Below are positions 9,512-19,082 of a stretch of DNA of 64,000 nucleotides, piece by piece (position 1 is the first letter of the stretch; each line of letters opens with the position of its first letter). The position numbers and the translations under genes were made by a program. The notes beneath the pieces were generated by a model. That model did no database searches. It worked only from the letters and a program-made list of their open reading frames with translations, and had not been told where the DNA came from. This stretch comes from Mycobacterium sp. SM1 (GTDB lineage Bacteria > Actinomycetota > Actinomycetes > Mycobacteriales > Mycobacteriaceae). The stretch lies in the NCBI RefSeq assembly GCF_018361265.1, contig NZ_JAFLNH010000001.1, positions 1,178,001 through 1,242,000 on the forward strand. The letters run 5' to 3'.

Positions 9512-9671
9512 ACCTCTGCATACCTCCAGTCACCTACTGCGCCCAGTGTCGCACAGCGCCAAGGCCGGTCGTCGTTTCTGCCGCCGCGCATCCCGGCAGC
9601 GCCCCGATTTTTCCGGCAAAACCGCCGTATGCGGCGCGCCTGAGGCCTGCCGGGCGCCTCCGGCATGGGCG

Positions 9672-10973
9672 TTACCGGCGTTCGCTAACGACGGGGACGT
9701 CGAACATGTGCCGGCTCGCCATCGTCCCGGCCAGCGCCACCCCCACCAGAATCGCCGATGCGACCAGCATCAACGGAACGCTGTGCTGGTAGAGCAGCCC
9801 CCCGGCCAGCGAACCGGCCATGATGCCAACCTGGAACGCGGCCATGTACAGGCCCGATGCGCCGTCCGGATCGTCGGCGCCGGCGCGCATCGCCGCGGCC
9901 TGCAGCATCGGTGACCCGGCGTTGGCCGCCGCGCCCCACAGCACGAAAGCGCCGGCGCCGGCCAGGGCTGTCACGGTGGTCGGCCGCGCGCCGAAGGCCA
10001 GGGCGCTCAGCACGACGAAGGCCCCCGAAATGCCGGCCATGCAGACGATGACGGTCGCCCTGGGGTGGCGGTCCACCGGCCGGGCCACCAGCGGCATCGC
10101 CGCCAGGCCGGCGACGCCGTAGGCGGCAAGCAGCCAGGCCACGTTCGGTCCGCGCACCCCCACGACGTCGCGAATGATCACCACGATATAGGTGTAGGCG
10201 ATGTAGTGACCGGTCACCGCGATCAACGTCAGCAGGCTCACGGTGACCAGCCGCAGGTTGCGGTGATGGTGTGCGCGGGCCCCGACGCGCACGAGCTGGT
10301 CGGCGCTCAGCGCCAGCGGCGGTAGCACCGCCCACGCCGCCAGGGTCACGCTCGCGGCAACCACGGTGACGGCGGCGACCGTCGGCCGCCAGCCCCACGA
10401 CAGGCTCAGCGCCGCGGTAAGCGGGCTGCCCGCCACCACGGCCAGGCTGATACCCGCGTAGATCGCGGTCGTCGCGCGTCCGGAGTGGCTGGCAGGCACC
10501 AGCCTGGTGGCGATCGGGGCAACCACCGACAACAGCAGGCCATGGGTGATCGCGCACAGTGCCCGCCCACCGGCCAGCACCGCGAAATCGCGCGCCAGTG
10601 CCGAGATCAGCTGGGAAATGGTGAGACACACCAGGGACAACAGCAATGCCCGGCGCCGCGGCCAGTGCGCGGTCCAGCGCACCAACGGGATCGTCGTCAG
10701 CGCCGCGACCAGGGCATACCAGGCGAGCAAGGTGCCCACCACCGGCACGCTGACGCGCAGATCGCGCGCGATCGCGGGTAACGCGCCCACCGGCAAGATT
10801 TCCGCAGTGACATAAATGAAGGTCGCCGCGGCCAGCACGGTCAGCTGCGCGGCGATCCGCGGTGTCCAGGTGCGACCGGGCCGGGTTTCGCCGACGGGCC
10901 CGAGCGGCGCGGCGTCGACCGCCCGCCGGCGCGATCGCGCTGCTCCTACCGCTCGGGCTGGCCCCACGGCCAC
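9672..10973 (-). CDS. MFS transporter, DHA1-type drug/sugar efflux family (Rv0191-like)
   Basis: 433 residues with about 12 hydrophobic segments. The first, AAATFIYVTAEILPVGAL, is typical of the AraJ/SotB-like DHA1 group. The loop after the second helix carries the MFS motif A remnant (RWTAHWPRRRALL). Sequence and place match Rv0191 (413 aa). The first 35 residues are charged and low in complexity, so translation may begin later than the start given. The start lies 34 bases after the stop of ricR on the same strand, so it may be in the copper-regulated ricR transcript. The substrate is unknown. Confidence 0.88.
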   Translation of the reverse strand: MAVGPARAVGAARSRRRAVDAAPLGPVGETRPGRTWTPRIAAQLTVLAAATFIYVTAEILPVGALPAIARDLRVSVPVVGTLLAWYALVAALTTIPLVRWTAHWPRRRALLLSLVCLTISQLISALARDFAVLAGGRALCAITHGLLLSVVAPIATRLVPASHSGRATTAIYAGISLAVVAGSPLTAALSLSWGWRPTVAAVTVVAASVTLAAWAVLPPLALSADQLVRVGARAHHHRNLRLVTVSLLTLIAVTGHYIAYTYIVVIIRDVVGVRGPNVAWLLAAYGVAGLAAMPLVARPVDRHPRATVIVCMAGISGAFVVLSALAFGARPTTVTALAGAGAFVLWGAAANAGSPMLQAAAMRAGADDPDGASGLYMAAFQVGIMAGSLAGGLLYQHSVPLMLVASAILVGVALAGTMASRHMFDVPVVSERR

Positions 10974-11006
10974 TACTCAATCACGCGGTCGGTGTGTCCG
11001 CGTACA

Positions 11007-11297
11007 TCAGGAGCGAACGAGTCGTGCGATGGCCGCAGAAGCCTCGGCAAGCTTCACGCTGGCCTCGTCACCCCCGGCGATCACCGCGCGGGTGACGCAG
11101 TGGCCCAAATGCTCGTCGAGCAGGTTCAGCGCCACCGACCGCAACGCGCTGTTCACCGCGCTGATCTGGGTGAGCACGTCGATGCAGTATTGGTCCTCCT
11201 CAATCATCCGCGCGATGCCACGCACTTGGCCCTCGATGCGGCGCAACCGCTTGGCATAGTCGTCCTTCCGCTGCGAATACCCGTGTGCGCGTGTCAC
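11007..11297 (-). CDS. ricR: RicR, copper-sensing CsoR-family repressor
   Basis: 96 residues from a GTG at 11297 preceded by AGGAGG at good spacing; the longer frame upstream has no such signal. The CsoR-fold copper ligands are present with the right spacing: C38, H63 and C67. The basic helix KRLRRIEGQVRG (about 16-27) is the family's DNA-binding face. It is the counterpart of Rv0190 (RicR), which represses its own gene, mymT and other copper-defence genes until Cu(I) binds. A perfect RicR box lies upstream at 11391-11407. The gene is divergent from ilvD and precedes the MFS gene on the same strand. Confidence 0.95.
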   Translation of the reverse strand: MTRAHGYSQRKDDYAKRLRRIEGQVRGIARMIEEDQYCIDVLTQISAVNSALRSVALNLLDEHLGHCVTRAVIAGGDEASVKLAEASAAIARLVRS

Positions 11298-11390
11298 CTT
11301 TCCTCCTAGCGTCTTCGGCGTTGCTCTCGGCGCCGCCGGCGCTTCGGCGATGCCGGGTCTACCAGCCGTCATGGGCCACCTCCGTCCTGG

Positions 11391-11407
11391 ATACCCCCAC
11401 CGGGTAT
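11391..11407. promoter_or_regulatory. RicR operator in the ricR/ilvD intergenic region
   Basis: The 17-mer ATACCCCCACCGGGTAT contains the RicR palindrome TACCC-N5-GGGTA with perfect arms. It lies 94 bases before the ricR start and 46 bases before the ilvD start. It has the same arms and spacer length as the box in the mymT promoter at 15348-15364. Autoregulation of ricR is known in M. tuberculosis. Whether ilvD, divergent from the same site, also responds is open. Confidence 0.85.
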
Positions 11408-11452
11408 TTGCGCCGATTTTGGAGAGCATAGCGCAGCGCGCATACTTGGACG

Positions 11453-13168
11453 ATGGTCGAAACACCCGAGACGCGCAAGGCCGCTGACATCAAACCACGC
11501 AGCCGAGACGTCACCGACGGCCTGGAGAAAACCGCCGCCCGCGGAATGTTGCGGGCGGTCGGGATGGGCGATGACGACTTCACCAGGCCACAGATCGGGG
11601 TGGCGTCATCCTGGAATGAGATCACCCCGTGCAACCTGTCGTTGGATCGGCTGGCCAAAGCCGCGAAGGATGGGGTATTCGCCGCGGGCGGCTACCCCCT
11701 TGAGTTCGGGACGATTTCGGTGTCCGACGGCATCTCGATGGGCCACGAGGGCATGCACTTTTCGCTGCCGTCGCGGGAGTTGATCGCCGACAGCGTCGAG
11801 ACCGTGATGCAGGCCGAACGGCTCGACGGCTCGGTGCTGCTGGCCGGTTGCGACAAGTCGCTGCCCGGGATGCTGATGGCGGCCGCACGGCTGGACCTGG
11901 CGGCGGTCTTCCTGTACGCGGGCACGATTCTGCCCGGCTGGGCCAAGCTGTCCGACGGCAGCATGCGCGAGGTCACCATCATCGACGCCTTCGAGGCGGT
12001 GGGCGCCTGTGCGCGGGGCCTGATGCGGCGCGAAGACGTCGACGCCATCGAGCGGGCCGTCTGCCCCGGCGAGGGCGCGTGCGGCGGCATGTACACCGCC
12101 AACACCATGGCCAGTGCCGCTGAAGCCCTGGGCATGTCGCTGCCGGGCAGCGCATCGCCGCCGGCCACTGATCGGCGACGCGACGGTTTCGCGCGCCGCA
12201 GCGGCCAGGCCGTCGTCGAACTGCTGCGCCGCGGCATCACCGCGCGTGACATCCTCACCAAAGAGGCATTCGAGAACGCGATTGCGGTGGTGATGGCGTT
12301 GGGCGGCTCCACCAACGCGGTGCTGCACCTGCTGGCCATCGCCTATGAGGCAAACGTCAAGCTGTCGCTGGAGGATTTCAGCCGCATCGGGGCGCGAGTT
12401 CCCCACCTTGCCGACGTCAAGCCGTTCGGCCGCCACGTGATGTTCGACGTCGACCGCGTGGGCGGTGTTCCGGTGATCATGAAGGCGCTGCTGGACGCCG
12501 GCCTGCTGCACGGTGACTGCCTGACGGTAACCGGTGCGACCATGGCCGAGAACCTCGCCGCCATCGCCCCCCCCGACCCGGACGGGAAGGTGGTTCGCGC
12601 GCTGGAGAATCCACTGCACCGGACTGGTGGGATCGCCATCCTGCACGGATCGCTCGCCCCGGAGGGCGCGGTGGTCAAGACCGCTGGCCTGGACTCTGAT
12701 GTATTCGAGGGCACTGCGAGGGTTTTCGACCGAGAACGGGCCGCACTGGACGCTCTGGAGGATGGAACTATCACCAAGGGCGACGCGGTGGTGATCCGCT
12801 ACGAGGGCCCCAAGGGCGGCCCCGGAATGCGCGAGATGCTCGCCATCACCGGCGCAATCAAGGGCGCTGGCCTGGGCAAAGATGTGCTGCTATTGACCGA
12901 CGGCCGGTTCTCCGGGGGAACCACCGGCCCCTGTGTGGGACACGTGGCTCCGGAGGCGGCCGACGGCGGTCCGATCGCGTTCGTGCGCGACGGTGACCGG
13001 GTCCGGCTGGATGTCGTCAACGGAACCCTGGACGTGCTCGTCGATACCGACGAGTTCGCTTCCCGTCGTTCAGGTTTCACGCCGCTGCCACCCCGGTACA
13101 CCACCGGCGTGCTGGCCAAGTATGTCAAGCTGGTAGGTTCTGCAGCGATCGGGGCGGTCTGCGGTTAA
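11453..13168 (+). CDS. ilvD: Dihydroxy-acid dehydratase
   Basis: 571 residues. This iron-sulphur enzyme dehydrates 2,3-dihydroxy-isovalerate and -methylvalerate to the 2-oxo acids in valine, isoleucine and leucine synthesis. Family motifs are intact: C60 in NEITPCN, C133 in [10 protein letters not shown], the [16 protein letters not shown] block (204-219), and [16 protein letters not shown] near the C terminus, ending in the usual AVCG. It starts 46 bases from the RicR box shared with divergent ricR. Iron-sulphur dehydratases of this type are known targets of copper, which makes the shared intergenic region suggestive, though nothing here proves copper control. Confidence 0.96.
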   Translation: MVETPETRKAADIKPRSRDVTDGLEKTAARGMLRAVGMGDDDFTRPQIGVASSWNEITPCNLSLDRLAKAAKDGVFAAGGYPLEFGTISVSDGISMGHEGMHFSLPSRELIADSVETVMQAERLDGSVLLAGCDKSLPGMLMAAARLDLAAVFLYAGTILPGWAKLSDGSMREVTIIDAFEAVGACARGLMRREDVDAIERAVCPGEGACGGMYTANTMASAAEALGMSLPGSASPPATDRRRDGFARRSGQAVVELLRRGITARDILTKEAFENAIAVVMALGGSTNAVLHLLAIAYEANVKLSLEDFSRIGARVPHLADVKPFGRHVMFDVDRVGGVPVIMKALLDAGLLHGDCLTVTGATMAENLAAIAPPDPDGKVVRALENPLHRTGGIAILHGSLAPEGAVVKTAGLDSDVFEGTARVFDRERAALDALEDGTITKGDAVVIRYEGPKGGPGMREMLAITGAIKGAGLGKDVLLLTDGRFSGGTTGPCVGHVAPEAADGGPIAFVRDGDRVRLDVVNGTLDVLVDTDEFASRRSGFTPLPPRYTTGVLAKYVKLVGSAAIGAVCG

Positions 13169-13201
13169 ACGAGCCCTGTCGCAGTTGCAGCAACCCGCCC
13201 C

Positions 13202-13230
13202 TGCCCGGACCGGGAAGACCGGCCCGGGCA
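13202..13230. terminator. GC-rich hairpin between convergent ilvD and SPW gene
   Basis: TGCCCGGACCGG (13202-13213) pairs with CCGGCCCGGGCA (13219-13230) with one mismatch over 12 bp and a 5-base GAAGA loop. It lies 33 bases after the ilvD stop and 51 bases before the end of the converging gene. There is no T run, as is common for mycobacterial terminator-like hairpins. Confidence 0.5.
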
Positions 13231-13281
13231 AGGCGAGTCGGCATCGGCGTTATCGAGAGCGTTATGGAGCCTGCTGCGGTT

Positions 13282-13725
13282 CTACTCCCGCTTGGCTGCG
13301 GAGCTCCGGGCGCGCATGCCGAAGTACACGGCGGTGATACCCAGGCAGCCCAGCAGCGCCCCGGCGATCACATTCGACCAGATCATGCCGGCAGTCGGGT
13401 GGACGCCGTGTACCGCCCACGGCGAGATCATGAGCCAGACACCGAAAACCGGCAACGTCCAGGTCATGCCGTGGGTACGGTCCAGGGCCGCCGCGAACCC
13501 GTACGCCAGCACCGCGACCGCGATCCCGACGATCAGATCGTTGCGCGCTAGCTGCCTCGTCGTGGCAAATCCCACGATCCACGGCGACAACGCCGTGTAC
13601 AGCCCGGTCAGCAGGGCCAGGCCGAAGGTGAACTGCGCGGTCATCGACTCGGCTGCGCGCTCATAACCGGCCCGCAGAGCCAACAAATCGGGGTGCTGTT
13701 CGATTGATGGATGTACCGTGCTCAT
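13282..13725 (-). CDS. SPW-repeat membrane protein (Rv0188-like)
   Basis: 147 residues with four hydrophobic segments arranged as two repeats. Each repeat has the Ser-Pro-Trp signature: LSPWIVGF near residue 47 and ISPWAVHG near residue 100. This is the SPW family of small bacterial membrane proteins, whose function is unknown. The ATG at 13725 has GAAAGG about 10 bases upstream. It is convergent with ilvD, as in M. tuberculosis Rv0188/Rv0189c. Confidence 0.85.
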   Translation of the reverse strand: MSTVHPSIEQHPDLLALRAGYERAAESMTAQFTFGLALLTGLYTALSPWIVGFATTRQLARNDLIVGIAVAVLAYGFAAALDRTHGMTWTLPVFGVWLMISPWAVHGVHPTAGMIWSNVIAGALLGCLGITAVYFGMRARSSAAKRE

Positions 13726-14452
13726 TTTGTGACCTTTCTGTTATACCGCAAGCCTTTTGGGCTTACCGCAACCCCTCTATCCGGTCCAAGATTACGCCCG
13801 TTATCGTGATGCCAGCAACGACGAGTAGGCGAGTATCGCCCCCGGCGCGGCCGAAAACCCGTAGCCTCGGCGCCGGACCGATTACACCCCTCGCCGCAGC
13901 CACCGTCGCATCCGCGGTGATGCCCTCCCCGCGCCCTCCGGCACGCAGCATTACCAGCCGAAACCGAGGTAAGCCATGGGCATCGCGGATCACCCCCACA
14001 GCGATACTCCGCGGGGGCAAGCCGGTATGGGAGGCGGGCCGGCCGATGCGGCAGTGGCCGGCACGGTCGCCGGGGCGTGCCGCGTTGTAACGCTCGGGCT
14101 GGTAGCGCCCAGCAAACTCCAAACCGGATGACGCGCGGGCTGCGGCTCGGGCCGCGTCGGCCGCGCCACGCAACGGTGGTGCTGCCGTGATGGGAGGGTC
14201 ACGACGCTTCCCGTCGCTGTCGCTGTGAACGCGGGCAGCCGTGCGCAGTCAGTGCTCGGCCGTCTCGACGCCGGCAGCTTGCTACGACGGCGGTCGCCCC
14301 TCGTCCGCTTCAGGCCGCTGGCGCCGCTCCCCGAAATGCCGGGGATCCAGGTTGATCGCATCGCCGGCAAATGGCGCTGGGACCGGTGAGATCACCGTGG
14401 CCGTGCAGGCGGCCACGGATCTGCTGCCCTGCGGATGACACCGCTGGCCACG
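13726..14452. other. Gene-poor interval between SPW gene and O-methyltransferase gene
   Basis: Open frames of up to 136 codons occur on both strands, but none has a recognisable domain, a convincing ribosome-binding site or protein-like composition; most are Arg/Pro/Ala-rich, as expected of GC-rich noncoding DNA. A small inverted repeat (AAGCC-N5-GGCTT, about 13750-13764) lies upstream of the SPW gene. The interval could be a decayed gene, but I cannot identify one. Confidence 0.45.
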
Positions 14453-15112
14453 CTATTTCACCAAAGCGAATGCAAACCCATCCCACCCCTTGGCGCCGAC
14501 CGTCTGGATCACGGTCGTGTCCAGCTGCGGATGCTCCCCCAGCAGCTGCAGTGTTTGGCGCGTCGCCTGCGCTTCTCGGCTCTCGGCGGGTGGGTTTAAA
14601 ACCTCCCCGTCGCGAATGACGTTGTCTATCACGATAACCGAGCCGGGGTGCGTGAGCCGCACGGCCCATTCCACATATGCGGGATAGTTTTCCTTGTCGG
14701 CGTCGATGAATACCAGATCAAAGGGTCCGCCGGTCACCGCGGGCAAGGTGTCCAAGGCGGCGCCAACCACCACCTCCACCCGGTCGCCGACGCCGGCCCG
14801 AGCCAGGTTGGCGCGCGCCACCGCCGCGTGCCTGGGCTCGTATTCCAGCGTCACCACCCGCCCGTCTGCCCCGGCGCCGCGTGCCAGCCAGATGGTGCTG
14901 AAGCCACCCAGGGTGCCGATCTCGAGGATGCGGCGTGCCTGCATGGCGCCGGCCAACAAGCACAGGAATTTGCCCTGCTGGGGCGAGACGGCGATCCGCG
15001 GCAGCCCGGCGGCATCGCTGGCTGCCAGCACCGCCGACCACGTCGGATCGTCGCCCACCAGGGTGTGGTCCAAAAACGCGTCAACGTCCGCTGCGGTTGG
15101 CTCCCGGCTCAT
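14453..15112 (-). CDS. SAM-dependent O-methyltransferase, class I (Rv0187-like)
   Basis: 219 residues. Motif I, EIGTLGGFSTIWLA (about 65-78), and the later acidic motif VFIDADKENY place it in the caffeoyl-CoA/catechol O-methyltransferase family. These use SAM and a divalent metal to methylate vicinal hydroxyls; the metal-binding aspartates are in IDADK and VIDNVIRDG. It corresponds to Rv0187. A GTG three codons upstream (15121) is an alternative start. The repeat array at 15125-15269 begins just before it, so the promoter must lie inside or beyond that array. Confidence 0.9.
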   Translation of the reverse strand: MSREPTAADVDAFLDHTLVGDDPTWSAVLAASDAAGLPRIAVSPQQGKFLCLLAGAMQARRILEIGTLGGFSTIWLARGAGADGRVVTLEYEPRHAAVARANLARAGVGDRVEVVVGAALDTLPAVTGGPFDLVFIDADKENYPAYVEWAVRLTHPGSVIVIDNVIRDGEVLNPPAESREAQATRQTLQLLGEHPQLDTTVIQTVGAKGWDGFAFALVK

Positions 15113-15124
15113 GCAGCCCACATT

Positions 15125-15269
15125 AGCCCGGCGACGATGCGGGCCCGCAGGGCCCGAAAAGGAGCCGGGCCATCACACCCAGCCCGGCGACGATGCGGGC
15201 CCGCAGGGCCCGAAAAGGAGCCGGGCCATCACACCCAGCCCGGCGACGATGCGGGCCCGCAGGGCCCGA
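15125..15269. repeat. 56-bp tandem repeat, 2.6 copies, each with a hairpin
   Basis: Two full 56-bp units (15125-15180 and 15181-15236) are identical, and a third (15237-15269) breaks off after 33 bases. Each unit carries CGGGCCC-GCA-GGGCCCG, a perfect 7-bp stem with a 3-base loop, about 15 bases in. The unit opens with GCCCGGCGACGATGCGG, a stretch close to that of mycobacterial MIRU-type interspersed repeats. The array lies between the divergent O-methyltransferase and mymT genes. Confidence 0.9.
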
Positions 15270-15347
15270 GCGACACGACGGCACGCCCCGCGCCGGCCGG
15301 GAGGAGCCCGTCACGGAACCGTGCCGACGGCACAAGGTGGTGACTTT

Positions 15348-15364
15348 ATACCCATACGGGGTAT
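15348..15364. promoter_or_regulatory. RicR operator and promoter of mymT
   Basis: ATACCCATACGGGGTAT carries the RicR palindrome TACCC-N5-GGGTA. It falls between a -35-like TGACTT (15341-15346) and a -10-like TATGCT (15364-15369), 17 bases apart. RicR bound here would block RNA polymerase, and Cu(I) would release it. The promoter elements are my reading; the palindrome matches the one upstream of ricR. Confidence 0.85.
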
Positions 15365-15410
15365 ATGCTTTAATCGGCCGTCCGGCTGGTCGAGGACGCC
15401 AATGAGTAAT

Positions 15411-15451
15411 CAAGTGATCACCGGTCCCCACACCAAGTGATCACCGGTCCC
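15411..15451. repeat. 18-bp direct repeat in the mymT leader
   Basis: CAAGTGATCACCGGTCCC occurs at 15411-15428 and again, without change, at 15434-15451, with five bases between. Each copy holds the 8-bp palindrome GTGATCAC. Both lie between the mymT promoter and its start codon, so they are in the transcript leader. Confidence 0.85.
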
Positions 15452-15472
15452 TACAGATAAGGGGTGACGTCA

Positions 15473-15619
15473 ATGGCAAGCTATGAGTCCGGAACCGTGC
15501 TGACCTGTGCGCATGAGGGCTGCGGCTGTAAGGTGCGCATCGAGGACGAATGCCACTGCCCCGGCGCTGGCGCCTCGTATCGATGCACCTGCGGCAGTGA
15601 AATGGTTCCCGTCAGCTAA
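15473..15619 (+). CDS. mymT: MymT, copper(I) metallothionein
   Basis: 48 residues (53 in M. tuberculosis). Seven cysteines occur as C12, C17-G-C19, C27-H-C29 and C38-T-C40, the same pattern as MymT, with H14 and H28 beside them. MymT binds several Cu(I) ions in a thiolate core and protects the cell from copper. The flanks HEGCGC, CHC and YRCTCG agree with the M. tuberculosis protein. The ATG at 15473 has AAGGGG about 10 bases upstream. The RicR box at 15348-15364 shows copper control. The neighbouring glucosidase gene bglS of M. tuberculosis is missing here. Confidence 0.95.
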   Translation: MASYESGTVLTCAHEGCGCKVRIEDECHCPGAGASYRCTCGSEMVPVS

Positions 15620-15852
15620 CAACCGATCCGGCGCGCATTCACGGGCTTGTCAAAAGCCTTGGCAAGCCCGTGACTCGTGTCGATGGGTGCTTGCGTACCG
15701 CGGCAAACAGCAGCGGATGTGCCTACCACCCTCCGCGAGCCGGCCCCCTGTCGACCCGCTCGAATCCACACCCGCGGCGCGTGCCCCTGGATCGTGCCCG
15801 GCATGGTCATCGGCGCATGCGGCTAGTGATGACCACGGCCGGCGCCGGGAAT

Positions 15853-16380
15853 TCACCCGCTCACCGCTAATCGAACGCCTTCCTGGGCGTACACGACGCG
15901 CAACACGTACCCAAGTTCCGGCCCCATCACCAGCTCGGACAGGGTACACATCGTCGCCACGAACTCCGGCCCGTGCGCCGGTTGCGCGCCGCACAGGTGA
16001 TGCGCAATTTCATGGAGCACTACCAGCTCGCGCATCGCCCAGTCGGCACTATCCCGGTCGGGCACTGCGATAATCCCAGTGCCCTCGCGGCTTTCGTAGT
16101 GTGCCGCGGTGGCGGCCCGTCGTGCCCGCACCGTCAGCGGTGGTGGCGCAGGCCAACGGCGGCGTACCGCGGGCAACCCTAACACGTCGTCGACGTAGCG
16201 CTGCACCGAGGAAATCGAGCCGAACCGCGCCTCCGGTGGCAGCGTCAACGGCGTGCCAAAGAACTCCACAGCGGGTGAACCGTGCTCGGCCGCACGGTCA
16301 AACAAGGTCCGAACGAACCCCTCGGCCGCATAGACCCTGGACCGCTGGACATCTCGGGCTGAGGACCTCCCAGCGTCCAT
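15853..16380 (-). CDS. Putative zinc metallohydrolase, TIGR04338-type (Rv0185-like)
   Basis: 175 residues. The zinc motif H123-E-I-A-H127 followed by H136 in AHGPEF is intact, so this should be a zinc-dependent hydrolase, probably a peptidase. It corresponds to Rv0185. The N-terminal half has no recognisable domain beyond family similarity. The ATG at 16380 lies eight bases after the stop of the DUF2786 gene, so the two form an operon, as in M. tuberculosis (Rv0184-Rv0185). No signal peptide is seen; it should act in the cytosol. The substrate is unknown. Confidence 0.85.
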   Translation of the reverse strand: MDAGRSSARDVQRSRVYAAEGFVRTLFDRAAEHGSPAVEFFGTPLTLPPEARFGSISSVQRYVDDVLGLPAVRRRWPAPPPLTVRARRAATAAHYESREGTGIIAVPDRDSADWAMRELVVLHEIAHHLCGAQPAHGPEFVATMCTLSELVMGPELGYVLRVVYAQEGVRLAVSG

Positions 16381-16388
16381 GCGCGTGC

Positions 16389-17138
16389 CTACCGGTCCAG
16401 CGCAGCACAGGCCGCCGAGAGCTCCGGATTGTTCCCAAGACGTGCGCGCCTGCCGGCTCGATCGCCGGCCCGCCGAGCCGCCGACGAGTACCCGGCTGAG
16501 GCCCTGCTGGCTCGCCAGATGCCGCGCGCCTTCGAGGCACTGCGATAATAGTCACGCAGTTCGATTTCCTTGTTCCGCAGTGCGATAGCTGTTCCCGGCG
16601 CATGATCGCGATCCCCCTCGGCCGCTCGCCGGGTCTGCTCTCGGGCCTCGGCCAGCCGCTGACCAATCCGGGCCCCGAAAGCCAACTGGAAGTTCAGCCG
16701 GGCGGTGATCGCCGGTGTGGGACGGTGAGCCCCGCTGGCGATATAGGCGTCCGACGCCCGCACCATCTGCACCACGAGGCTGGCGTACAGGGCGTGGCTG
16801 ACGTCGATGTCCTCGGCGAAGCCGTAGGCGTAGACAAATGTCGAATTCGACGCTACGTCGCAGCGGACGTCGTTGGCCGCGGCGATCAGCACGAACAACT
16901 GCACGTATGTGCGCAACCCCTTGGTTCCCGCCGGCCCGATGGTGATGGTCCGCTGGATCGGCGTCTGCGCGGCCGAACGCTGGGCGGCATGCGATCGGGC
17001 CACCGCCAAATCGATGGATGTCGCCGTGGCCAGTCGTTGCGCCGCCGCCATGAACGCCTCGGCTTCATGCGGGTTGTCGGTCCCTTCGGCCTGGCGTAGC
17101 AAGGCGGCGATACGGGCCAGCATCTTCTCATCAGTCAT
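16389..17138 (-). CDS. DUF2786 protein (Rv0184-like)
   Basis: 249 residues. The N-terminal MLARIAALLRQAEGTDNPHEAEAFMAAAQRL segment (about 6-36) is the DUF2786 helical motif, found in phage and bacterial proteins of unknown function. A mixed alpha/beta middle follows, then a basic C-terminal helix region (about 170-240, many Arg). It is first in a two-gene unit with the metallohydrolase gene. The pairing is conserved in mycobacteria, so the two products may work together; that is inference. Confidence 0.85.
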   Translation of the reverse strand: MTDEKMLARIAALLRQAEGTDNPHEAEAFMAAAQRLATATSIDLAVARSHAAQRSAAQTPIQRTITIGPAGTKGLRTYVQLFVLIAAANDVRCDVASNSTFVYAYGFAEDIDVSHALYASLVVQMVRASDAYIASGAHRPTPAITARLNFQLAFGARIGQRLAEAREQTRRAAEGDRDHAPGTAIALRNKEIELRDYYRSASKARGIWRASRASAGYSSAARRAGDRAGRRARLGNNPELSAACAALDR

Positions 17139-17185
17139 AGCGCCAATCTAAAGCAGCGGTACGACATTTCCGGGCACCGCCATAC

Positions 17186-18166
<981 letters not shown>

Positions 18167-18179
18167 TTAGGCTGTAACC

Positions 18180-18923
18180 ATGCCCGCCGTCGTCGAGGTC
18201 CGGCGCGCCGCGGACCGGGCCATCACCAAAACCCCCTGGCTGATCTCCAGGCATTCCTTCTCGTTCGGCGATCACTACGACCCGCGCAATACCCACCATG
18301 GGGTGTTGCTGGTGAACAACGACGACATCGTCGCGCCAGCAGCAGGATTTGACACCCACGCCCATCGCGACATGGAGATCACGACCTGGGTGTTGCAGGG
18401 TTCATTGGTGCATCAAGATTCCGCCGGAAATCGCGGGGTGATCAATTCCGGCCTGGCTCAGCTGATGTCGGCAGGAACCGGCATCCAGCACTCCGAAAAG
18501 AACGCGTCGGCCACGCAACCAGTGCGTTTCGTGCAAATGTGGGTTGTCCCGGATGATACTGGGATCGCTCCGAGCTACCAACAGCACCAATTCGATACCG
18601 AGGTGTTGCGCAACGCGTTGGCGCCTATCGCGTCGGGAATACCCGGTCGAGACGCCGCCATTGCGATCCACAACCGAAACGCCGCGCTGCTCTGCGCACG
18701 GCTGGACCCCGGCAAAGAAGTCGACTTGCCGGCGGCTCCCTATGTGCACCTGTTCGTCGCGCGTGGGCGACTCGTCTTGGAAGGCTGGGAAGACGTGGAC
18801 GGTGCCGGCGACCTTGCCGAGGGTGACGCCGTGCGGTTCACCGCCGCCGACGGCCGGCGGATAACGGCCAGCGCGCCGTCGGAAATCCTGGTCTGGGAGA
18901 TGAACGCCGCACTGGGCGGTTAG
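18180..18923 (+). CDS. Pirin-family cupin protein (Rv0181c-like)
   Basis: 247 residues with the two cupin domains of bacterial pirins. The metal site is complete: H60-A-H62 and H104-S-E106. The opening SRHSFSFGDHYDPRNTHHG block is strongly conserved. Some pirins have quercetin dioxygenase activity and others act as regulators; which applies here is unknown. A TAGGCT hexamer lies about 10 bases before the ATG, so the mRNA may be leaderless. It corresponds to Rv0181c. The sigG gene that adjoins it in M. tuberculosis is absent. Confidence 0.9.
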   Translation: MPAVVEVRRAADRAITKTPWLISRHSFSFGDHYDPRNTHHGVLLVNNDDIVAPAAGFDTHAHRDMEITTWVLQGSLVHQDSAGNRGVINSGLAQLMSAGTGIQHSEKNASATQPVRFVQMWVVPDDTGIAPSYQQHQFDTEVLRNALAPIASGIPGRDAAIAIHNRNAALLCARLDPGKEVDLPAAPYVHLFVARGRLVLEGWEDVDGAGDLAEGDAVRFTAADGRRITASAPSEILVWEMNAALGG

Positions 18924-19082
18924 TGGCCGGCGATCGCGCAAGTTTTCGCCTGGTCGGCAGCGGTTGTTGGCTAGCCGGGGAAAGCCCCTGCAGCTAAAGG
19001 TAATTGCTCGGTCGCCAAAACGTCACGAGACCGTTACTCAAATCAACGCTGTTGCCTGCGTGGCTGATGTTGTGGTTGTTGT

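Noticed and set aside
11606..12646. 346-codon open frame opposite ilvD
   Set aside because: Fully antisense to a conserved enzyme gene; composition rich in Gln, His and Arg; no start signal.
13763..14173. 136-codon minus-strand frame between the SPW and O-methyltransferase genes
   Set aside because: No domain, no ribosome-binding site, Arg/Ala/Gly-rich; competing frames of similar length exist on the other strand.
15125..15269. CRISPR array
   Set aside because: The 56-bp units are identical from end to end with no unique spacers, and no cas genes are near.
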